Source: Pseudomonadota bacterium
GTDB taxonomy: Bacteria; Desulfobacterota; Desulfobacteria; Desulfobacterales; C00003060
Assembly (NCBI GenBank): GCA_015222985.1
Contig: JADFWI010000323.1
Coordinates: forward strand, 1-14,118
DNA length: 14,118 nucleotides
Direction of reading: 5' to 3'
Below, one piece after another: positions 5,813 to 11,984 of this stretch (the stretch's first letter is position 1; every line of letters starts with the position of its first letter). Below the pieces are notes generated by a model, which did no database searches, was not told the DNA's origin, and saw nothing but the letters and a program-made list of their open reading frames with translations. The translations under genes and the position numbers were made by a program.

Positions 5813-6381
5813 TCAGGATTAACCTTTTACCAGTTCGAGCCGCGCGCAAGAAGGAAAACATTCGTCGTCAGGTCTCCGTCTTCTGTCTGTGTCTTGTTTT
5901 TGCCTTTTGTGTAATGGCTTACCTTGCGATTTCGACGAACCGCAAGATATCCAAGCTCAACCAAGACATCGAATTGGCCCAGTCAGACCTGAAAAAATAT
6001 GAGGCGATAGCCAGGCAGGTGAATAAGATTAGGAAAGAGCTTCGGAAACTCGAAGCAAAGATGGATGTTATAGTCAAGCTTGAAGCGAATCGAACCGGTC
6101 CGGTCCGCTTCATGGACGCCCTCACCAACTACGTAGTGGCAGACAAGATGTGGCTTAAGAGCCTGACGGAAAAGAACGGAACCATTAAGCTTGCAGGCGT
6201 GGCTAGCGACAACAAGACTGTTGCAGATTTCATGACTCGGCTTGAAGAATCGCCCGTTTTTGGTGGTGTTGACCTCATATCTTCAAAGCAAGTCAGACTG
6301 AAGCAGGATAAGAAGTTTAAAGAGTTTAAATTGACCTGTATGCTAAGCCGACAACCCCAGAAGAAACGGACAACTCCCTGA
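5809..6381 (+). CDS. pilN: Type IV pilus assembly protein PilN
   Basis: PilN is a bitopic inner-membrane protein that pairs with PilO and docks PilM through its cytoplasmic N-terminus. Of its 190 residues, the first nine read MIRINLLPV, the conserved PilM-binding motif. A basic stretch is followed by one membrane helix (about 22-42), a coiled coil (about 45-85) and a periplasmic ferredoxin-like domain to the end. The ATG overlaps the pilM stop by 4 bases, and pilO starts 6 bases after its stop. Confidence 0.95.
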   Translation: MIRINLLPVRAARKKENIRRQVSVFCLCLVFAFCVMAYLAISTNRKISKLNQDIELAQSDLKKYEAIARQVNKIRKELRKLEAKMDVIVKLEANRTGPVRFMDALTNYVVADKMWLKSLTEKNGTIKLAGVASDNKTVADFMTRLEESPVFGGVDLISSKQVRLKQDKKFKEFKLTCMLSRQPQKKRTTP

Positions 6382-6387
6382 GGATAA

Positions 6388-7026
6388 ATGGCAAAACCGT
6401 CACTATCAAGTTTACCTCTTGACAAAATTGCGGCGCTGACCCGTGTACAGAGGATTGCGATCTGTATCGGAACATTTCTGCTTTTTGGCGGACTGTTTTA
6501 TTATCTCATCTATATGCCGCAATCCAGCCAGGTCAGTGAGCTGAAGCAAGAATTCGAGGATATCGAAATCAAGTTGACAAAAGCAAAGGCTGCTTCAAAG
6601 AACCTCAAAAAATACCAGAAACAATACAACGATGCCGAGGGGAAGTTCAGGCTTGTTCTTCGCCTTCTGCCAGACAAGAAGGAAATCCCGAGCCTCCTGG
6701 AGAGCATATCAAAATCGGGAAGGCATTCGGGCCTGGAGTTTCTGTTGTTCAAGCCGGCAAAGGAGGTTCCAAAGGGTTTCTATGCCGAGATTCCTGTAAA
6801 GATAGAGGTCGTCGGCGGATATCACAACCTGGCAATGTTTTTTGACAAAGTGTCAAGGCTCTCCAGAATCGTCAACGTCTCTGACATCAACATCAAGAAG
6901 GTGAAAGGTTCTAAAAAAGCCGAAGGAAACCTGAAGACGTCTTGTGTAGCCACAACATATAGATTCATAGAAGACGCAAAAAAGAAAACCGCAAATGGAA
7001 AGAAGAAGAAAAAGAAAAAGGGCTGA
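6388..7026 (+). CDS. pilO: Type IV pilus assembly protein PilO
   Basis: PilO is the partner of PilN in the periplasmic alignment complex. The 212-residue protein has a short cytoplasmic N-terminus, one membrane helix (about 23-43), a coiled coil (about 47-85) and a periplasmic alpha/beta domain (about 90-195) with the typical segment AEIPVKIEVVGGYHNLAMFFDKVSRL. GAGG overlapping the pilN stop serves as its ribosome binding site. Oddity: the C-terminus is a lysine-rich tail (KKKTANGKKKKKKKG) encoded by a long A/G-only tract at about 6996-7022, where DNA or ribosome slippage is plausible. Confidence 0.95.
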   Translation: MAKPSLSSLPLDKIAALTRVQRIAICIGTFLLFGGLFYYLIYMPQSSQVSELKQEFEDIEIKLTKAKAASKNLKKYQKQYNDAEGKFRLVLRLLPDKKEIPSLLESISKSGRHSGLEFLLFKPAKEVPKGFYAEIPVKIEVVGGYHNLAMFFDKVSRLSRIVNVSDINIKKVKGSKKAEGNLKTSCVATTYRFIEDAKKKTANGKKKKKKKG

Positions 7027-7027
7027 T

Positions 7028-7729
7028 ATGACTATCGCGGCCAGCGCTCGCAACTTGCTTCTTGCGGTCACGCTCATGATAGTAGCCGCAGCCGGGTGCG
7101 GAGATCAGTCAGAGTCCGAGGCTCCGCAACAGCCACCGGGATTGCGCAAGAAGATTGCCATGCCCAGAGAACCGATTGCTCAGCCGGAAAAAATACCCGC
7201 AGAACCTCGCGTGGCTGAACATGGGACCAAGCTTGCGCAGACTCCTTCCGAAAGGGCCGTGGAACCATCATTGCCTGAGAAAAAAGGCCTGATCCGGCCA
7301 AAAAAATCAGAGAGTCTAGTGCTTGCCGAAGGAATCGGAAAGAGACCCGACTTTTTTTACGATCCCAGGGGGAAACACAATCCTTTTGAGTCTCCTTTTG
7401 AAGCAGAAACTGAACGTATCGTCCCATCCAGGAGAGAGGCCAAGAAAAAGAGGCTGCCTCTCACGCCACTTCAGAGGGTGGACCTGGGCCAACTTAAACT
7501 CGTTGCTGTAATACTGGCGCCTACTGGGAATAAGGCCTTGGTGGAGGAACCTTCCGGCAAAGGCTACATAATATCTAAAGGCACATATGTTGGCACAAAT
7601 TTTGGACGAGTGAAACGAGTGCTGAAAGACAGGGTCGTCGTTGAAGAGGAGGCCAAGGATTTCCTCTCGGGTAAAATGGAGCTTCAAACCACGGAATTAA
7701 CGTTTCCAAAAAACGTCGGAGATGTATGA
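7028..7729 (+). CDS. pilP: Type IV pilus assembly lipoprotein PilP
   Basis: PilP is an inner-membrane-anchored lipoprotein that links PilN/PilO to the periplasmic domains of PilQ. The 233-residue product has a lipoprotein signal peptide ending AAAG-Cys24 (a slightly relaxed lipobox), a long flexible region (about 25-140, with RPDFFYDPRGKHNPF near 106-120) and a C-terminal HR-type beta domain (about 145-228, starting LTPLQRVDLGQLKLVAVIL). The frame is open to an ATG at 6995, but that would overlap pilO and add 11 very basic residues. The ATG at 7028 has AAGGG nearby, starts 1 base after the pilO stop and gives a clean signal peptide, so I chose it. Confidence 0.93.
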   Translation: MTIAASARNLLLAVTLMIVAAAGCGDQSESEAPQQPPGLRKKIAMPREPIAQPEKIPAEPRVAEHGTKLAQTPSERAVEPSLPEKKGLIRPKKSESLVLAEGIGKRPDFFYDPRGKHNPFESPFEAETERIVPSRREAKKKRLPLTPLQRVDLGQLKLVAVILAPTGNKALVEEPSGKGYIISKGTYVGTNFGRVKRVLKDRVVVEEEAKDFLSGKMELQTTELTFPKNVGDV

Positions 7730-7730
7730 G

Positions 7731-10055
7731 ATGACTGGCAACAAGAGAGCTGTTTGGAAAAAGAAATGGCCGTTGTTTATTCTTGGAGTTCTCCTTGTCT
7801 TTGCGGGTTGCGCTTCCGGGCCCCCCGCAAAACCGGCAGCGGCTACGCCTGAGCCAACTCCCGGCGAGAAAATAATCCACAGAATCGCTGTTTCTGAGGA
7901 CACAGAAACATGCCGCGTGATCATGTATGCCAACCAACCTCTCACTTACACGGCAGTGAAGCATCAGTTTCCGCTTGGTGTCGTCCTCTATTTCCCGGAC
8001 ACGGCGTTAGAGGGAATTCAAGATAGCTATTCGCCACCGGACAGCACACTGATCAAGGCTATTCAGGCCTCCGAGCTGAGGAGAAAAAGGCCTTCTTCAC
8101 GGATCGAGATCCGCTTAAACAGAGACGTTTCCTACGAAGTGACACGAGCAGAAAATCAGGTACTTGTCCGCCTGAGGCGGAAATCGGTTGTGGAGCCCAG
8201 CGAGGCCAAAAAGCCGGAACCGGAAGAAGCCCCTCAAATTGCCAAAAAGGTCCAACCCGAAACACGGGAGATGGCAAGAGCTGAAACCCCGGTTGAAGCT
8301 CAAGACACATCCGAAGGAAACAACAAGGCAGCCTGGGTCAACCAAATCGACTTCCAAATGCTGGAAGACGGCAAATCCCGTGTCACTGTGGGAACAACGA
8401 GAAAGATCCGATATGAAACACAGAAGCCCTCGGACAAAAGGCTCCTGTTAAAGCTCTTTAATACCAGGATTCCGGACTTTCGAAGACGCCCCCTTATTAC
8501 AACGCGATTCAAGAGTGCCGTTGACCGCATTCTTCCCATACAGAGCACAAAAATGGGAGGCACGGCCGTCATCGCCATTGAACTCAGGGAAGCGGTTCCC
8601 TTTAGAGTTCATCAGAAAAAAAATGTGTGCATAGTTGACTTTGATGCCTCTTCAGTCCCCCCGAGACCCATGCCGGAAGCGGAAAAGCCCGGGTGGATCC
8701 AGGCGATGAAAGAGACGGAGGCTGAGGTCATAAGAGAAGTTACAAGGCCCCCTGAAAAACCCGTTGTAACCGAGGCAGGCAAGACTTACACGGGGGAAAA
8801 GATATCTCTTGATTTCCAGGATGCGGATATTCACAATATTTTTCGAATCCTTCATGAGGTCAGCGGAAAAAATTTCGTCATTGGCCAGGATGTCAAAGGG
8901 AGAGTCACCCTGAAACTCGCCAATGTCCCGTGGGATCAGGTTCTGGGTCTGATCCTCAAAATGAACAAGCTCGGAACAGTTGTTGAAGGCAATGTTGTCC
9001 GCATCGCAAAACTTGACACCCTGGCAAAAGAGTTCAAGGCCCTTGAGGCAAAAGTGAAGGCCGAACAGGAGGCCAAAGAACTCGAGCCTCTGGTCACGGA
9101 ATATATTAAACTCAACTATGCGAATGCCTCTTCCTTGAAAACCCATTTGGATGAAGTCAAGAGTAGTCGCGGCAAGGTCACTGTTGATGAAGGCACCAAC
9201 ATGATTATCATCAAGGATGAACGTGAGGCCTTAGATAATGCCAAAAAGCTGATTACAGAGCTGGACGACGCCAACCAGGAAATCGCCACCCGCCAGGTAT
9301 TGATAGAGGCCCGGATTGTTGAGGCAACCAGAGGTTTCACACGGGATCTCGGGGTTCAGTGGGGTGGAGATTATTACGGTACTGGCAGTGATGGAAATGC
9401 CACGACATCGGGAAGGCTTTTTGGAGGCCAGAACTATTCATCTGCCGGTCAAAACTATGCTGTCAACCTGCCCCCATCGAGTATCACAAGCGGCCTGGGC
9501 TTTACGTTCGGTAGAATAGGAGGAACTGTTCTTAACCTTGATATCAGACTGCTGGCCATGGAAGAGCAGGGAAGAGGCAGGACCGTATCCGCTCCGAAGA
9601 TTCTCACGCTGGATAATAAAAAGGCAACCATAAAGCAGGTGACCAAGATCCCTTTTCAGGTCATAGAAGATAACACAACCAGCATCAAGACCGAAGAGGC
9701 TGGGATCGAACTGAGCGTAACACCTCAAATCACGAGAGACAACCGCATCCGTATGGAAATCTATGCTGAGAAGGGCGCGCCTGATTGGTCCAATACGGTT
9801 GCAGGCAACCCTGCTATTGATACAAACCTGGCAGAAACAGAACTCTTTGTTAACGATGGACAGACAATCGTAATCGGGGGAATTCTGACCACTACTGACA
9901 CAGTGTCTGAGGCGCGTGTCCCCTGGCTTTCAAAGGTTCCCTTTTTCGGCTGGCTTTTTAAGCAAAGGAAAACTGTCAAGAACAACGAAGAATTGCTGAT
10001 TTTTATCACACCCAAGATCATCAGGCTTGAGGAGACATCAGGGCCGGAGTCCTAG
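7731..10055 (+). CDS. pilQ: Type IV pilus secretin PilQ
   Basis: PilQ is the outer-membrane secretin ring through which the pilus passes. Domains in the 774-residue product: signal peptide with a lipobox-like end (FAG-Cys27), a first AMIN-type domain (about 47-148), a charged linker, a second AMIN-type domain (about 202-306), an STN/N0 domain (about 357-425, KISLDFQDADIHNIFRIL), an N1 secretin domain (about 455-517) and the secretin core (about 520-765) with the family signature VPWLSKVPFFGWLF. AMIN domains are known to bind peptidoglycan. An in-frame ATG at 7722 would add three residues, but GGAG directly abuts it; the same GGAG is 9 bases from the ATG at 7731, so I prefer 7731. It begins 1 base after the pilP stop. 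Confidence 0.96.
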   Translation: MTGNKRAVWKKKWPLFILGVLLVFAGCASGPPAKPAAATPEPTPGEKIIHRIAVSEDTETCRVIMYANQPLTYTAVKHQFPLGVVLYFPDTALEGIQDSYSPPDSTLIKAIQASELRRKRPSSRIEIRLNRDVSYEVTRAENQVLVRLRRKSVVEPSEAKKPEPEEAPQIAKKVQPETREMARAETPVEAQDTSEGNNKAAWVNQIDFQMLEDGKSRVTVGTTRKIRYETQKPSDKRLLLKLFNTRIPDFRRRPLITTRFKSAVDRILPIQSTKMGGTAVIAIELREAVPFRVHQKKNVCIVDFDASSVPPRPMPEAEKPGWIQAMKETEAEVIREVTRPPEKPVVTEAGKTYTGEKISLDFQDADIHNIFRILHEVSGKNFVIGQDVKGRVTLKLANVPWDQVLGLILKMNKLGTVVEGNVVRIAKLDTLAKEFKALEAKVKAEQEAKELEPLVTEYIKLNYANASSLKTHLDEVKSSRGKVTVDEGTNMIIIKDEREALDNAKKLITELDDANQEIATRQVLIEARIVEATRGFTRDLGVQWGGDYYGTGSDGNATTSGRLFGGQNYSSAGQNYAVNLPPSSITSGLGFTFGRIGGTVLNLDIRLLAMEEQGRGRTVSAPKILTLDNKKATIKQVTKIPFQVIEDNTTSIKTEEAGIELSVTPQITRDNRIRMEIYAEKGAPDWSNTVAGNPAIDTNLAETELFVNDGQTIVIGGILTTTDTVSEARVPWLSKVPFFGWLFKQRKTVKNNEELLIFITPKIIRLEETSGPES

Positions 10056-11096
10056 ATGAGCGCTAGATACGTTTCAAAAACCGTTTCTTTTTTTCTTGTG
10101 GTCTTCATTGCCCTGTGGCTGGTCCCTGTGGATTCACACGCGCAGGACTATCAACTCAAGACCCACAAGCTCGATTCCGGGCTCTATTATACGATCCAAA
10201 AGGGAGATACGCTTTGGGATCTCTCCGAACATTTTTTTGACTCCCCCTGGGTCTGGCCTGATCTCTGGCAAAAAAACAAAGAAATTCCCAACCCACACTG
10301 GATCTATCCGGGAAACCGGATTCGTATTTTCAACCGCGAGGCGATGGAGATGGTTTCCGAGGCAAGTCCCAGACTTGAACCCGCGCCTGAGGTTCCCAAG
10401 GAAAAAAAGCCGTCGTACTACCTCTATCCCCCCATTGACAGCATAGGTTTCATAAGAAAAGAGCCTTATCCCCCCTCGGGCGCCATCTTCAGAGTCAAGG
10501 AAGACAAGGTCATGATCAGTGAGGGTGACTTGATCTATGTACGACCCACGGGAAAGACTGCTTTCAGGTCCGGGGATCGCTTCACCGTTTTTCGGACGCT
10601 GGAAACCGTGAAGGACCAGGAAACCAAAACGCCTGTTGGAATTCAGCACTATGTAGTGGGCGTGATTGAAATTACTGACGTAGAGGCAAAATATTCTACG
10701 GCCAGGGTCCTTGAATCCTTCCGGCATATTGAAATCAATGACCTACTAATGCCATACAAAGCACGATCGCCAAAGATTATGCTCACTGAGAGCAAGAAGG
10801 GAATTAATAGCAAGGTCTTAGTCTCTGAGGAAAACCAGAGCATCTTCGGTGATCAGGACGTTGTCTTTGTTGACATGGGGCGCAAGAACGGCATCAAGGT
10901 GGGACAATCATACAGTATTTACTATCAGGACAAGGAATACCTCGACCCAAAGGGAAAAGAAGAAGTGCTGCTTTCACCCGTCGATTTTGCCAAAATTCTT
11001 ATCCTTCATACCGAAGAGACAACTGCTACGGCCCTGGTAACCATGGCTGACAAGGACATAGAACCCGGGGCAAAACTCCGCACACCGCCTTTTTAG
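10056..11096 (+). CDS. TsaP-like LysM protein, predicted secretin anchor
   Basis: The 346-residue protein has a signal peptide (cleavage after SHA, about residue 29), one LysM peptidoglycan-binding domain (about 44-92, YYTIQKGDTLWDLSEHFF to YPGNRIRIF), a linker, then two related beta segments (about 155-235 and 265-345). Each begins with an acidic run and a G-D/V-G turn, resembling the FlgT-C-like region of TsaP. TsaP is known in Neisseria and Myxococcus to bind peptidoglycan and anchor or stabilise the PilQ ring. The gene starts right after the pilQ stop with GGAG 6 bases upstream, so co-expression with PilQ is expected. The TsaP assignment rests on architecture and position. It is the last gene of the plus-strand operon; no terminator hairpin is visible after it. 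Confidence 0.8.
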   Translation: MSARYVSKTVSFFLVVFIALWLVPVDSHAQDYQLKTHKLDSGLYYTIQKGDTLWDLSEHFFDSPWVWPDLWQKNKEIPNPHWIYPGNRIRIFNREAMEMVSEASPRLEPAPEVPKEKKPSYYLYPPIDSIGFIRKEPYPPSGAIFRVKEDKVMISEGDLIYVRPTGKTAFRSGDRFTVFRTLETVKDQETKTPVGIQHYVVGVIEITDVEAKYSTARVLESFRHIEINDLLMPYKARSPKIMLTESKKGINSKVLVSEENQSIFGDQDVVFVDMGRKNGIKVGQSYSIYYQDKEYLDPKGKEEVLLSPVDFAKILILHTEETTATALVTMADKDIEPGAKLRTPPF

Positions 11097-11123
11097 TCAT
11101 TGGTCCAAACGTCTAATACGAAT

Positions 11124-11155
11124 CCCTCAATACCCCAATTTCTCAATTCCTCAAT
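11124..11155. repeat. Four-copy 8-bp CAAT array between the convergent operons
   Basis: CAAT recurs at 11128, 11136, 11144 and 11152, exactly every 8 bases. Degenerate units read CCTCAATA, CCCCAATT, TCTCAATT, CCTCAATA. The array lies between the TsaP-like gene and the TPR gene and supplies the stop codon of the latter (11151-11153). Its sequence is unrelated to the GTTC arrays at 4188-4346. Confidence 0.6.
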
Positions 11156-11912
11156 ATTCCTGCAATCTCCTGATCTCTGCCAGGGCGCTGTCAGCGAGTG
11201 GGGAGTCCGGTACAAGCGCAACAACTTTTTTGAAAGCTGCCATGGCCTTTCCTGTGTCGTATCTTCCAGTGTAGGCTAACCCCAGATCATACTGGGCGGG
11301 GGCAAAGCCGGGGGCATACTTAACAGCCTTTTCCAAGGAACGAACAGCAGCCTCATAGTCGCCCAAGTCCAGATAAGTCAAGCCCAAGCCCCGGTGTGCA
11401 TTTGCAAAACGCCGGTTGTCTTCAAGGGCCTTCTTGTAAAAGTCTATGGCCAGTTCGTAGCTTTTTTTCCCCCGGTATGCGTCACCCAGGTTGTTCAGGG
11501 CAAAATAGGAAGTGGCATAGAGCAGATTGGCCCGGGCCTTGTTGAAACATGATATGGCCTTGTCCCATTCCTTCAATCTCAAATAAACAGTACCCATGCT
11601 ATTGAAGGCTTCTGAATAGTCAGGCTTGAGATCCACGGCCTTGTCAAAATGGCTAATGGCCAGCTCGAATTCTTCTTTTGCAAAATAGGCCAGTCCTAGA
11701 GCATAGTGGAGATAGGGATCCTTGTCGTAGAGCTTTTCTGCCCTTAGCAATTCTCCCAGGGCTGCGCTGACATTGCCCTCTCCCAGGTATCCCTCGCCAA
11801 TTGTCCTTGCGACTTCAGCCTTGTCTTTGCGTATGGCCAGATTTGACGCGCATGAGACTGAGGCCAAGCAAATAGTCAGAAACGCCAAATACAATACGAA
11901 CCGTCTATTCAT
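11151..11912 (-). CDS. Tgl/PilF-like TPR lipoprotein, predicted PilQ pilotin
   Basis: The 253-residue protein has a signal peptide with candidate lipid-anchored Cys21 (SVS-C, a non-canonical lipobox) and six TPR units (about 33-65, 67-99, 101-133, 137-169, 171-203, 205-238). Number of repeats, length, and the family-like stretch ARANLLYATSYFALNNLGDAY match the Tgl (Myxococcus) / PilF-PilW pilotins, outer-membrane lipoproteins needed for PilQ multimer assembly. Location next to pilMNOPQ supports this. AAGGAG lies 7 bases before the ATG. It is transcribed toward the pilus operon and sits 72 bases after the large LysM gene on the same strand, probably in one transcript. Other TPR lipoproteins would look similar, so the pilotin role is inferred. 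Confidence 0.8.
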   Translation of the reverse strand: MNRRFVLYLAFLTICLASVSCASNLAIRKDKAEVARTIGEGYLGEGNVSAALGELLRAEKLYDKDPYLHYALGLAYFAKEEFELAISHFDKAVDLKPDYSEAFNSMGTVYLRLKEWDKAISCFNKARANLLYATSYFALNNLGDAYRGKKSYELAIDFYKKALEDNRRFANAHRGLGLTYLDLGDYEAAVRSLEKAVKYAPGFAPAQYDLGLAYTGRYDTGKAMAAFKKVVALVPDSPLADSALAEIRRLQEY

Positions 11913-11984
11913 ATCTTAGCTCCTTGTGGTGGTCATCTGTCACTGGTTATTTCACGTCGACCAGCGAAACAATGAGTATGACCT

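Noticed and set aside
7316..7964. Minus-strand open frames of 123, 129 and 82 codons over pilP/pilQ
   Set aside because: Antisense shadows of well-supported pilus genes with no independent evidence.
11931..11983. Nested inverted repeats (GGTCAT/ATGACC and CTGGT/ACCAG) between the large LysM gene and the TPR gene
   Set aside because: Arms are five to six bases with unequal spacers, which is close to chance; no terminator signature.
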